Shown piece after piece: positions 36,032 through 44,640 of a stretch of DNA of 64,000 nucleotides. Position 1 is the stretch's first letter; the number at the start of each line of letters is the position of its first letter. The stretch is from Terriglobia bacterium (lineage in GTDB: Bacteria > Acidobacteriota > Terriglobia > Versatilivoradales > Versatilivoraceae), in contig OX638355.1 of assembly GCA_951813285.1 (NCBI GenBank), forward strand, positions 1,335,136 through 1,399,135. Direction: 5' to 3'. The position numbers were made by a program, and so were the translations under genes. The notes beneath the pieces are model-generated. The model was not told where the DNA came from and did not search any database. It saw nothing but the letters and a program-made list of their open reading frames with translations.

Positions 36032-38452
36032 ATGAACATGAGTGCTGAAACCTGGGACTACGACAGATCGGGAGCGCTCGCCGAAGAGATCCCCTATTGG
36101 GGGTGGCTGCCGGACGCGCAAACCTGCCTCACGCGCGCCGGTGAGCTTCTGACCGTTGGCCGGTTGGCGCCCATGGAAATCGACGGACGACGGCCCGAGC
36201 AGTTGGATCGGGTGCTGGACCGCTGGCAGCAGTTGCTTTCCGACGTGGGTCCGTGTACCCGGCTTTACTTCTATCTCCTTCGCCGGCCCAGTCGGTTGAA
36301 TGAGATCCGGCAGCTCGACAGCGACATCGGCAAACTTTCCCAGCATCAGAGACGCCTGTTCCTGGCGAGTCGAGTCCGGGAGATGCAGACCTTCCTGGTA
36401 TGGTGCCATGACCCGCAGTTGAGGTCTGCCGTCAATCGGGATTCCGGCTGGATATCCTACGCCCGCAGTTGGCTGGCTCGCCGGGGGAGAACCCCTGAAT
36501 CGGCCTACCTCTATTCCGCCATTCAAACCGCCGCCGATCGATTTCGTCAGCTCGTTCAAGCCCATCGGGCGCTGGTGGACGATCTCACTCCCATTGAGCT
36601 GCTGCCTCCCGAGGCCGGATCGCGCCTGTTGAGCGAGTTGATCAACCGTCCCGGCATCCCCTGGGACGGGGCCACCGGAAGCGGCCTGAATTGGCGTCTG
36701 GCCCTTTCCGAGTTGGAGGCGGAACGCCGCCATCTGCGCCTGGATGGCGAGCCGGTCATTCTCTACTCCCTGTTGTCCCCTCCCGGCGAAGCCTCGGCCA
36801 ATCTGCTCAACGATCTCTACTGCCTGGACGCCACTCTGACGGCCTCCCTGGAATGGAGGCCTCTCGAATTGGACCAGGCTCGGAAAAGAATGCGATCGGC
36901 CCGCCGACACTATTTCGCCAAGCGCTATTCCCTGGCAGCTCACATGCAGGAGAAAGAGGGAACGGACACGGCAATGGTCGACTCGGCCGCCGACGTCGAA
37001 TCCGAGCGGCTCGGCGAAGCGCTGGTAGAGCTCGAAGCCGACGGGATTGCCTATGGCGAAATGGCTCTCTGTATTGCGCTGCACGGAGACCTGGAGAAGA
37101 TCGAACTCCTGGACGGCGATGTGCGGCGAATCTTCTCCTCCCATGACGCCAAAGTCATCCGGGAGGGGTACGGGCAGTTGCCCGCCTGGTTCTGCCGCTG
37201 GCCGGCTCAGCCCAGGAAGCGTCAGGTTCGCACCCTGTTCAGCTCCGCCGGACTGGCCGCCTGTCTGGCTCCCATCTTCGGCCCTCCCGTCGGACTCTCG
37301 ACCAGCAGGCACCTGCAGCGCCCGGCGTTAGCGGTTCTCGAAACCCGTTGGAACACCCCCTATCACTTTGACCTCTTTGCCGGTGACGTGGGTCACACGC
37401 TGGTGCTCGGGGCGACCGGAAGCGGCAAGTCGTTCCTGCTGAATTTCCTGCTGGTCTCGGCGCTTCAGTACCATCCCAGGGTCTTGATACTCGACCTGGG
37501 TGGGTCCTACCGTTGGCTTACGGCCTTCCTGGGGGGAAGCTACCTGGAGATGGCTCCGTCTGGAGCGCTCAATCCTGCTTTTCAGCTTAGGCCGTTTTCC
37601 TTGCCTCCCACTGAGCGAACCGTTCAATTCCTCACGGGTTGGATGGTTCGGCTGTTGCGACTGGGCGGGTGGACAGTGGAAGGTGACGATACCAATGAAA
37701 TTCGCAGCCGCATCCAGGACCTCTATCTGTTTTCTCCGGAACGGCGCACCTTGAGCGCCCTGGTGCGAGCCCTTCCCAGCAAGATGTGGCCGGCAATGTC
37801 GCGCTGGCATGGCGATGGAGCTTGGGCAGGCTACTTCGACCACTCCGCCGCCGGGGAGGATCTCGATCTGAAAGACTGGCAGGTCATCGATCTGGCCGGA
37901 GCGGCGGAACATGAAGACCTCTGCGAAGCAGCCCTGTTCTACCTGCTGGAGCGCCTGCGCCTGGAGCTGGAAGACCCCGCCGACATCGCCCGGGTGAAGC
38001 TCATGGTAGTGGACGAGGCCTGGCGCTATCTGCGCGATCCCGCCGTTGTGGCTTATTTGGCCGAATCTGCAAAAACCTGGCGCAAGCGCAATGCCGCCCT
38101 GGTCATGGCCACCCAGTCGGCAGTGGATATCACCGGAACGGCTGGCGCCGAACCACTCCTGGAGTCCATGCCGACCAAGATATTTCTGGCCAACCCGGAT
38201 TTGCCCTCTCAGGCCGGCCAGGTGTTTCGGCTCAATGAACGGGAGCTTGAACTCATCAGAGAACTGGTTCCCAAGAGGGAGCTCTACCTGAGGCGGCCCA
38301 ATTCAACCGGAGTGCTGCGGCTGAACGTGGATCCAAAGAGTTATTGGCTGTATACCTCCTCGCCGCCGGATGCGGAAAAGCGGGGAGAATTCATCCAGCG
38401 ATTCGGGTTGGAACAGGGCATTGAACGGTTATCCGAGGGGGTGGCAGGGTGA
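36032..38452 (+). CDS. virB4: T4SS ATPase, VirB4/TrbE
   Basis: The 806-residue ATPase starts at the ATG after TAGGTGA; a GTG nine bases earlier is in frame but overlaps the ribosome site. The N-terminal CagE/TrbE/VirB domain is followed by the RecA-like motor: Walker A GATGSGKSFLLNFLL (about 460-474), Walker B VKLMVVDEAWRYL (about 655-667) and the TQSAVDI motif. The length and motif order match TrbE/VirB4, which powers assembly and transport at the inner membrane. Its stop overlaps the next gene (GTGA). Confidence 0.95.
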   Translation: MNMSAETWDYDRSGALAEEIPYWGWLPDAQTCLTRAGELLTVGRLAPMEIDGRRPEQLDRVLDRWQQLLSDVGPCTRLYFYLLRRPSRLNEIRQLDSDIGKLSQHQRRLFLASRVREMQTFLVWCHDPQLRSAVNRDSGWISYARSWLARRGRTPESAYLYSAIQTAADRFRQLVQAHRALVDDLTPIELLPPEAGSRLLSELINRPGIPWDGATGSGLNWRLALSELEAERRHLRLDGEPVILYSLLSPPGEASANLLNDLYCLDATLTASLEWRPLELDQARKRMRSARRHYFAKRYSLAAHMQEKEGTDTAMVDSAADVESERLGEALVELEADGIAYGEMALCIALHGDLEKIELLDGDVRRIFSSHDAKVIREGYGQLPAWFCRWPAQPRKRQVRTLFSSAGLAACLAPIFGPPVGLSTSRHLQRPALAVLETRWNTPYHFDLFAGDVGHTLVLGATGSGKSFLLNFLLVSALQYHPRVLILDLGGSYRWLTAFLGGSYLEMAPSGALNPAFQLRPFSLPPTERTVQFLTGWMVRLLRLGGWTVEGDDTNEIRSRIQDLYLFSPERRTLSALVRALPSKMWPAMSRWHGDGAWAGYFDHSAAGEDLDLKDWQVIDLAGAAEHEDLCEAALFYLLERLRLELEDPADIARVKLMVVDEAWRYLRDPAVVAYLAESAKTWRKRNAALVMATQSAVDITGTAGAEPLLESMPTKIFLANPDLPSQAGQVFRLNERELELIRELVPKRELYLRRPNSTGVLRLNVDPKSYWLYTSSPPDAEKRGEFIQRFGLEQGIERLSEGVAG

Positions 38453-39306
38453 ATGCAAGGCTTCCCAGGAGAATCCCGGCTAAAACCGTGGCGTTCGTGG
38501 TGGTCTGCTGCACGTTGCTGTCAGGCCTCGCGACCGGAAGTGGCGTGCTTCGAATCAAGGACCGGCAGGATCAAATTATCGAGATCCGGACCAAGATTCG
38601 ACATACGACCGTGCTGGTTCTCCCGAAAACGGAGAACATCCTGGACTTCGTGGTCGGCGACTCCGACTATTGGCACCTTAGCGGGGCCGCCAACCTGGCC
38701 TATCTCAAACCCATCGCTACAGGTGTGCGCACCAACGTGACGCTGGTATGCGCCAGCGGTCGGATATACGCCTTTCTGGCGAGTGAAGGCGCCGAGTCTC
38801 CTCACCTTGTGGTTCGTATCGAAAGAATCGCAGGTGGGGCCGGCCGTGCTGCCGAGTCGCCGCACAAGCCGGCGTTCGTTTCCCGCAGCATGGTAGAGGG
38901 ATACCAGCACGTGGCTCGGCAAGCAAACGAGGCCGCGCTGGCCGCCAAGACTGATGCGGAAGCCCGGGTTGACGAGGCAAAGCAAGAGGCCGCCAAGACT
39001 ATCGACCAATTTCGCTCTGGCTATCCGGCTCGCTTGAAGTGGCCGTACCGTCTCGAGAAGCGGGCATTTGAGCGGCCGTTCCTGGTGGAGGCCCTTTGGC
39101 ACGATGGTCAATTTACCTATCTTCGCTGTCGGGCACAGGAAGCCCCGGCGCTATACGAGTTAAAGGATGGATCGCCCAGCCTGGTGTCCTACGACCTCAG
39201 CCAGGATGGACTCTATGTGGTACGGCATGTATTGGGTGATGGCTGGCTTGCCATTGGGAAGAATAGAGCCAAGTGGCGGTTTGTGGATGCGGGACTACAG
39301 CCATAG
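38449..39306 (+). CDS. virB9: T4SS core-complex protein, VirB9/TrbG
   Basis: The 285-residue protein begins at a GTG that overlaps the VirB4 stop. A signal-peptide-like stretch (KTVAFVVVCCTLLSGLATGS) is followed by the VirB9/CagX pattern: TTVLVLPKTENILDFVVGDS, then YWHLSGAANLAYLKPIATGV and RTNVTLVCASGRIYAFLASE. The C-terminal domain (about 190-285) contains YRLEKRAFERPFLVEALWHD and FTYLRCRAQEAPALYEL, as in the outer-membrane-facing lobe. It would form the periplasmic/outer-membrane core with VirB10. A lysine/alanine-rich helical linker of about 40 residues separates the two lobes. Confidence 0.9.
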   Translation: MNARLPRRIPAKTVAFVVVCCTLLSGLATGSGVLRIKDRQDQIIEIRTKIRHTTVLVLPKTENILDFVVGDSDYWHLSGAANLAYLKPIATGVRTNVTLVCASGRIYAFLASEGAESPHLVVRIERIAGGAGRAAESPHKPAFVSRSMVEGYQHVARQANEAALAAKTDAEARVDEAKQEAAKTIDQFRSGYPARLKWPYRLEKRAFERPFLVEALWHDGQFTYLRCRAQEAPALYELKDGSPSLVSYDLSQDGLYVVRHVLGDGWLAIGKNRAKWRFVDAGLQP

Positions 39307-39315
39307 CAGAAAACC

Positions 39316-40710
39316 ATGATTCAGTGGAGACAAAACCACTCTAAACCGGCCGGAGCCCTCCCCGGCAGCCTGATGACCCGCATCGGCGTCGGCACCATTG
39401 CCGTGCTGTGCGGGGCGCTGATGCTCACCCATTCGTTCACCAGGACGAACAGGGCTCCTGCCGCAAGTCCCGATGCGAGCGCACAACCCGCAAACCGAGG
39501 TGTTCAACGCCACCTCAGTGCTCTCATTGACAGGGAGACCCAAAGGCAGGAGCAGCGGCTTGCCGCCGCGGCATTGGACAGGCCGCAGCGACAAACGCCA
39601 TCGCCCGCAACCTCGGATGAACTGAATCAGGCCGCGATGATCCCGGTTCTCCGGGTAGCCGCAGAGACGCTTGTCGACTCGGATCCGGGTCCGAGTGAGG
39701 ACGAGCTCAAGCTGCGAGAGACTCTGCGGCTGGAGGATATGGAGCGGCAAACCAGATCCCTTCGTTCCCGGCCGTTGGCTCAAACCTACCGATCTGCGCG
39801 GGATACGGAGGGGAAATTCTCCACGCCGGAGTCCGGTTCGGTTGCAATCCGAGCAGCGCAAGTCTCGACGGCGCCCTCCACCGATGAATCGGAACTGCGG
39901 GATGTTGTGGCCGACCTCAGTGCCGCCCTGAACTCCTTCAGCGCCAGTTCGAATGGGCCGCCCGGCGCCCCTGCCAAGCCTGCGCTCCCGGATCCTTCCG
40001 CGGCAGTTCCCCAAGGGTCCTTCGTGGACCCTACGCGCCCTTCCAGGTTATTCCGGCCCTCGGACCCGCCGGGTTGGGAGCGGATTTATCAGGGGTCCTT
40101 CCTGGAGGGAGTCTTGTTGACCCAACTCTCGGGAGACTTCCCCGGACCGGTGCTGGCCATGGTATCGGTGCCGTTTTACTCTCAAGATCGCCAACGGGTC
40201 CTGGTGCCGCGGGGAGCGCGGGCCGTCGGCACGGCCCGGGAGGTCGCTCACGCTGACCAGCAACGGCTGGCCGTGACTTTCGACCGATTGTTTCTACCCG
40301 ACGGGCGATGGATTTCGCTTGAATTCCGGGGACTCAACCAGGTGGGCGAGTCGGCTCTCAAGGACCAGGTCGATCGCCACTATGTTTCGATGTTTGCAGC
40401 CGCCGGAGCCGTAGGGGTGTTGTCGGGACTCACCTTGCAGGGAAGCAGTCCCTACGGCGGGGGAATCCAGGGGTTTCGAGCCGGGGCCGGCCAGGGGTTT
40501 GGCTTGGCCGCAACCCAATTACTGCAGCGCTTTCTCAATCGTCTACCCACTATTGCCATCCGGGCCGGTCATCGGTTGCGAATCTGGTTTACTTCCGATG
40601 TGCTGGTGCCCAAATCAAACCCAGGAAAGGAAGAGAACAGCCATGAAAAAGATAATCGTATCCCTGGTGCTGCTCGTCAGCCTCTGCGCCGCCCCCCTCT
40701 ACAGCATTGA
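39316..40710 (+). CDS. virB10: T4SS core-complex protein, VirB10/TrbI
   Basis: The 464-residue protein has one N-terminal membrane helix (IGVGTIAVLCGALMLTHSF), a long low-complexity periplasmic linker and the C-terminal VirB10 beta domain. The latter starts near residue 253 (IYQGSFLEGVLLTQLSGDFP), with VPFYSQDRQRVLVPRGARAV, the antenna region FAAAGAVGVLSGLTLQGSSP and the ending IRAGHRLRIWFTSDVLVP. VirB10 spans the envelope and senses ATPase state. The frame runs 68 bases into the following gene, adding about 23 unusual residues after the normal end; a stop lost by mutation is a likely explanation. Confidence 0.9.
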   Translation: MIQWRQNHSKPAGALPGSLMTRIGVGTIAVLCGALMLTHSFTRTNRAPAASPDASAQPANRGVQRHLSALIDRETQRQEQRLAAAALDRPQRQTPSPATSDELNQAAMIPVLRVAAETLVDSDPGPSEDELKLRETLRLEDMERQTRSLRSRPLAQTYRSARDTEGKFSTPESGSVAIRAAQVSTAPSTDESELRDVVADLSAALNSFSASSNGPPGAPAKPALPDPSAAVPQGSFVDPTRPSRLFRPSDPPGWERIYQGSFLEGVLLTQLSGDFPGPVLAMVSVPFYSQDRQRVLVPRGARAVGTAREVAHADQQRLAVTFDRLFLPDGRWISLEFRGLNQVGESALKDQVDRHYVSMFAAAGAVGVLSGLTLQGSSPYGGGIQGFRAGAGQGFGLAATQLLQRFLNRLPTIAIRAGHRLRIWFTSDVLVPKSNPGKEENSHEKDNRIPGAARQPLRRPPLQH

Positions 40711-41551
40711 CCCCGTTGCGGCCGCCCAACGAGCCCAGATGATCGTGAACCAGATCCTTCAAAGACTGAACGAGAGAATGCAAATCGCCAACCAAATCAC
40801 CCAAATCAAGCAATTTACCGAACAACTCACCAAGACGAGGGAACAGATCACCCACATGAAGGAGGCTGCGTTGGGACAAGTCGGAGCTCTCGAGGAGTCC
40901 TTTTCCGAGTTGGTCGCGGGTCCCACCGACCTGGTGGTGGAGGCGATGCAGTGGCAGACGGAATTCACGGGGTCGGCCAGAGAGTTGGTTGCCGCTGCCA
41001 AGAAGCTGGCCTCCGGCAAACCGTTGCGGGAAAGCTGGAGGAGGATCCTGAATCAATATCAAACCAACCAGGAAGACATCGTTGAGCTGTTGAGCTACCT
41101 GGATCCCCAGGTGACGGCCCAGGTGTCGGATCACTACCGCCGGGATCAGGAAAAAGCCGACAAGCGACGCGTGACCACCTACCTGGTTGACGACTCGGCA
41201 ACGGCATTGATCGAAACCGCGTTTAGCGCGCAAGAGTCTCTCAAGAAACTGCGTTCCAACACCAATGTCTCGGATACCGCCTTGGCTCAGGCCCAGGTGA
41301 CAGGTCTGGCGACCCAGGGAGAGCTTCTATCCTCCATGGCGCAGTTGATGGCCTTTCAGGCTGCCCGGGAAGCCGCTCGAGATTACCAGGATGAACTCAA
41401 GCGGCGGCAGCAATGGAAGCAGTGGGAGCGGCGTCAAGAGGCAGGGAAGGTTCTATTCGAAAAGCAGCAGGCGGGCATTGCCGCCAGCGCCGAGGGACTG
41501 CGGGAAGGCTTGGTCTACCGGATTCCTTCCGCCTTTGGCGGTTCACAGTAA
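40643..41551 (+). CDS. virB5: T4SS minor pilin / assembly protein, VirB5/TrbJ
   Basis: The 302-residue protein starts at MKKIIVSLVLLVSLCAAPLY, a signal peptide, preceded by AGGAAGAGA. The mature part is almost fully helical and coiled-coil-like (IVNQILQRLNERMQIANQIT, then QIKQFTEQLTKTREQITHMK), as in TrbJ/VirB5 proteins that cap or nucleate the pilus. The C-terminal helix region contains AARDYQDELKRRQQWKQWER. The start lies inside the extended end of virB10, in another frame. No lipobox is visible. Confidence 0.85.
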   Translation: MKKIIVSLVLLVSLCAAPLYSIDPVAAAQRAQMIVNQILQRLNERMQIANQITQIKQFTEQLTKTREQITHMKEAALGQVGALEESFSELVAGPTDLVVEAMQWQTEFTGSARELVAAAKKLASGKPLRESWRRILNQYQTNQEDIVELLSYLDPQVTAQVSDHYRRDQEKADKRRVTTYLVDDSATALIETAFSAQESLKKLRSNTNVSDTALAQAQVTGLATQGELLSSMAQLMAFQAAREAARDYQDELKRRQQWKQWERRQEAGKVLFEKQQAGIAASAEGLREGLVYRIPSAFGGSQ

Positions 41552-41563
41552 GGACTCGATCCC

Positions 41564-42556
41564 ATGCAACTCCGTCCGCCACAATCGATCGATCCCAATG
41601 TTCCGGCGATTATCCCCGAGGAACAGCAACAGAATTTCAAGGTATTCCTCGACAGGGTGTTGGATGACGTGGTGGGTGCGGCTTCGCCCAGCATTGTCCA
41701 GGCGGGCGACGAACTGTGGTTGGCAATTGCCACCATTGCGGTGAGCTGGGCCGGATTGCAGGCAGCCTTCAGCGGCACTTTCAATCCCTGGGAGATGGTG
41801 AAGCTCGTCATCGTTCTGAGTATTCCCAAGACCATGCTGCACTACTACTCTCAGGATCTGCCTCACACCGCCTCTACCTTTCCTCAAATCGTGGTGGAAC
41901 AAGGGATCTGGCTGCAGAACATGTTTGTCTCCGACATCGTGTCCGGCATGCACACTGAACTCAACTACCTGTTTACCCAGCACGGTAGAGCAATTCTGGC
42001 GGCCTGGCAGCGGATCGATATCGAAGACCTGTCTCCCGCTACGGCATATGCCGTAGTCACGCAGGCGGTTCCATCGGTGGCATTCATCCTTTTCGGCCTA
42101 CTCCTGATGGCCCTGTTCTTCATCACCTATGCGCAGGTTCTCTGGGGACACTTGGCCGTGTCCATCTCTATTCTGCTCGGGCCCATGTTCATCCCCTGGC
42201 TGGTATTCGAGCCAATGGCCTTTCTTTTCTGGGGTTGGTTTCGGACGGTGCTCACCTATTCTCTCTACGCCGCAATTGCGGGAGCCATCCTTCGAATATG
42301 GGGCGGTGTAGGTCTGGGTTACGTCACCACTTTCAGCCACTCACCGCCCCTGGACAACTTTGCCTCGGTCGTTTACTGGTCGCTGATTCTTCTCCCTCTC
42401 TGCGCAGCCGGAATTCTGGCAGCCTGCAAAGTAGGAGAGATGGCTTCGCTACTGGTTTCGGGAGCCGGCTTCACTGGATACGCGAGCATTTCTGCGACCG
42501 TCCACAGAGCGGGATCAGTTGCAAGTGGTCTATCGAAATCTGTTTCGAGACGATGA
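41564..42556 (+). CDS. virB6: T4SS polytopic inner-membrane protein, VirB6/TrbL
   Basis: The 330-residue protein has five to seven transmembrane helices after a soluble N-terminus of about 45 residues. The central run VAFILFGLLLMALFFITYAQ is followed by VLWGHLAVSISILLGPMFIP and the W-x-W-F-R-T-V motif in FWGWFRTVLTYSLYAAIAGA. The I-L-L-G-P-x-F-I-P sequence is typical of VirB6/TrbL. It would form part of the inner-membrane channel. The stop overlaps the virB8 start (ATGA). Confidence 0.88.
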   Translation: MQLRPPQSIDPNVPAIIPEEQQQNFKVFLDRVLDDVVGAASPSIVQAGDELWLAIATIAVSWAGLQAAFSGTFNPWEMVKLVIVLSIPKTMLHYYSQDLPHTASTFPQIVVEQGIWLQNMFVSDIVSGMHTELNYLFTQHGRAILAAWQRIDIEDLSPATAYAVVTQAVPSVAFILFGLLLMALFFITYAQVLWGHLAVSISILLGPMFIPWLVFEPMAFLFWGWFRTVLTYSLYAAIAGAILRIWGGVGLGYVTTFSHSPPLDNFASVVYWSLILLPLCAAGILAACKVGEMASLLVSGAGFTGYASISATVHRAGSVASGLSKSVSRR

Positions 42557-43212
42557 TGTCTTCCAAAGGCACAGACCGTGAATACGCCGAAATCTGGGGC
42601 GAAACCGTGAGCTCCAATCGTCACCTGCGCCTTCTCTCCATGGGGCTTGGCGGACTCACCCTTTTGCTGGCGGTGGTAGTGGTGCGCCTGGGATTTCGGG
42701 AGATGCCCCGCCCTATCGTGGTGCGGGTGGACGAGGTTGGCCGGGCCGAGGCTCTGCAATACACGGCAGTCGAGGCCAAATCCGACCCTCTCGATCCTAC
42801 CACCAAGTACTTCTTGAATCGCTTCATCCACGACCACTACTCCCGCCGGGCCGCCACGGTCCAGCAACGCTGGACCCGCAGTCTGCGCTTTCTGACCACC
42901 GACCTGGCCAATGCCGCATTCCAGGACGAAAACAGGAATATTGCGCTAGTGGCGGCTCGGGCGGCTCCGGAAGAGACCAAAGTCGAGAACATCGTGCTGC
43001 GTATCCATGCCAATCGGTCGCCGCCCCATGGAGCGACTGCCGACTTTGAAATGGTGCGCATCCGTCAGGAAAAGGAAGTGGGGCGGGAAAAGTGGTCTCT
43101 TTCCCTGCAATTTTCCTATATCAGCCGAGTCCCTCCTGATCTGATGGTCCACAACCCAATGGGCATCGTCATCACCTACTTGCAGGCGGACCGGGCTCTG
43201 GTATCGGAATGA
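42553..43212 (+). CDS. virB8: T4SS inner-membrane protein, VirB8/TrbF
   Basis: The 219-residue protein has a short cytoplasmic segment, one transmembrane helix (LLSMGLGGLTLLLAVVVVRL) and the periplasmic VirB8/TrbF domain. The domain opens PRPIVVRVDEVGRAEALQYT and has KYFLNRFIHDHYSRR, LTTDLANAAFQD and, at the end, LQFSYISRVPPDLMVHNPMG followed by IVITYLQADRAL. The N-P-M-G-I-x-I-x-x-L ending is a family signature. VirB8 links VirB4/B11 to the core complex. The start overlaps virB6 by four bases. Confidence 0.9.
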   Translation: MMSSKGTDREYAEIWGETVSSNRHLRLLSMGLGGLTLLLAVVVVRLGFREMPRPIVVRVDEVGRAEALQYTAVEAKSDPLDPTTKYFLNRFIHDHYSRRAATVQQRWTRSLRFLTTDLANAAFQDENRNIALVAARAAPEETKVENIVLRIHANRSPPHGATADFEMVRIRQEKEVGREKWSLSLQFSYISRVPPDLMVHNPMGIVITYLQADRALVSE

Positions 43213-43240
43213 CAACGGAACAAACAGGGGATGTAACACC

Positions 43241-44215
43241 ATGAACGCCAGTGGAATCGAAATACTCAAGCCTTTGTTGCCGGGCTTGGAGAGGGTGCTT
43301 GAAGATCAGCAGGTCAGCGAAATCATGATTAACGGTCCGGGCAACGTCTGGATCGAGAAGGATGGGAAACTGGATCGTTGGCCGGCGCCGGACCTCGATT
43401 CCAAGGCCTTGGGACGGGCCGCCATCCATATTGCTCGTCCCCTTGGCCTGGATCCTGCACTCTCGCCCCTGGTGGATGCCCGCCTGGACGATGGTTCCCG
43501 GGTGGCGATCTGCATGCCTCCAGCCAGTCCGATGGTCGCGATCACGGTAAGGCGTTTCGGGGGGCGGTCTTTCTCGACGGACGATCTGATGCGCCAGGGG
43601 GTATTGGCTAAAGAGATTCTGCATGAAGCCGAGAACACGCTGCGGGCGCGTCAGAACATCCTTGTGTCAGGAGGGACCGGGAGCGGAAAAACGACCCTCC
43701 TGAATGCCCTGATCGGCTTGTTGCCCGAGAAGGAACGCATTATCACTATTGAAGATGTGCTGGAGTTGCACATTAAACGCAGCAACTGTCTTCGATTCGA
43801 GGCTCGTGGACTCAAGGACACGGTGACGATTCGGAACCTGGTACGACACGCGCTGCGCCACCGACCGGATCACATCGTCATGGGCGAGGTCCGCGGTGGG
43901 GAAGCCGCGGACCTATTGCAAGCCCTCAATACCGGCCACGGTGGGTCATTGACTACTATCCATGCCAATAGCGCTCAGACGGCTCTGGCGAGGCTTGCCA
44001 GTTGTGCCGCGCAGGCAACCGGCCGGCTTCCCTGGAGCGTGACCTGCCGTAGCATCGTTGACGGGGTCCGCATGGTGGTTCAAATGACGCGGCAAGAGGG
44101 TTTGCGGTTTGCGGAGGAGGCCCTGTTCGTAGAGGGTTACGATTCTGCCACTGATTGCTGGGACGTGAAGACAATTTGGAGAGGACAGCCTCTCGCGGTC
44201 AGAAATGCGGGATAG
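43241..44215 (+). CDS. virB11: T4SS hexameric ATPase, VirB11/TrbB
   Basis: The 324-residue protein has the N-terminal VirB11 domain ([20 protein letters not shown]) and the RecA-like domain with Walker [15 protein letters not shown] (about 143-156), the Asp box [11 protein letters not shown], Walker [21 protein letters not shown] and the His box [14 protein letters not shown]. It is the cytoplasmic switch ATPase that pairs with VirB4. Its position at the end of the operon differs from the IncP trb order, where it comes first. A hairpin followed by four T lies 17 bases after the stop. Confidence 0.95.
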   Translation: MNASGIEILKPLLPGLERVLEDQQVSEIMINGPGNVWIEKDGKLDRWPAPDLDSKALGRAAIHIARPLGLDPALSPLVDARLDDGSRVAICMPPASPMVAITVRRFGGRSFSTDDLMRQGVLAKEILHEAENTLRARQNILVSGGTGSGKTTLLNALIGLLPEKERIITIEDVLELHIKRSNCLRFEARGLKDTVTIRNLVRHALRHRPDHIVMGEVRGGEAADLLQALNTGHGGSLTTIHANSAQTALARLASCAAQATGRLPWSVTCRSIVDGVRMVVQMTRQEGLRFAEEALFVEGYDSATDCWDVKTIWRGQPLAVRNAG

Positions 44216-44231
44216 CTCCCTCACATTGATT

Positions 44232-44256
44232 CGTGGAATTCAAATATCCACGTTTT
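44232..44256 (+). terminator. Possible intrinsic terminator after the T4SS operon
   Basis: CGTGGA and TCCACG form a six-base-pair stem with a nine-base loop, followed directly by TTTT. The stem is short, so strength is doubtful, but the position right after the last secretion gene fits. Confidence 0.4.
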
Positions 44257-44640
44257 GACATCCATTGCCCTTGGCGCCGGGCGTTTAGGATGAAACGCAC
44301 ATATCGTTGAGCTTTCTTGGGTGGGACATCTCCCGACTACTGGCGCACCCTGACGCATGGTGATAACCGGGTGTCCGAGGAAGGCCGGCCGAAGCCTGAT
44401 CGCAGTAAATCTCCCTCACAACCAGGCTCCCTCAACTACACAAACGGACGGTTGAGTTTCCACTGAACCGTCGAGATCAGCGCTTGGCCTATTCCGGTCG
44501 AAGCAACGGCCAAGTATGTCCTGATTTCATTTATTGTCCTGACTTTCGATAAAGCCGACCTCCCTCTCACGGCATTTCCGCACGCAAGGACCAGGAAGGG
44601 TACGGAAACGTTCCTTCCGGAGACGGTTTGGGGGGAGGTT
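44257..44640. other. Leader region of the giant repeat-protein gene
   Basis: About 380 bases without a convincing gene. A GGGGGGAGG ribosome site lies directly before the giant gene's ATG. The region presumably holds its own promoter, but no reliable boxes were recognised. A 105-codon minus-strand frame (44436-44753) overlaps the start of the giant gene and is not protein-like. Confidence 0.45.
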
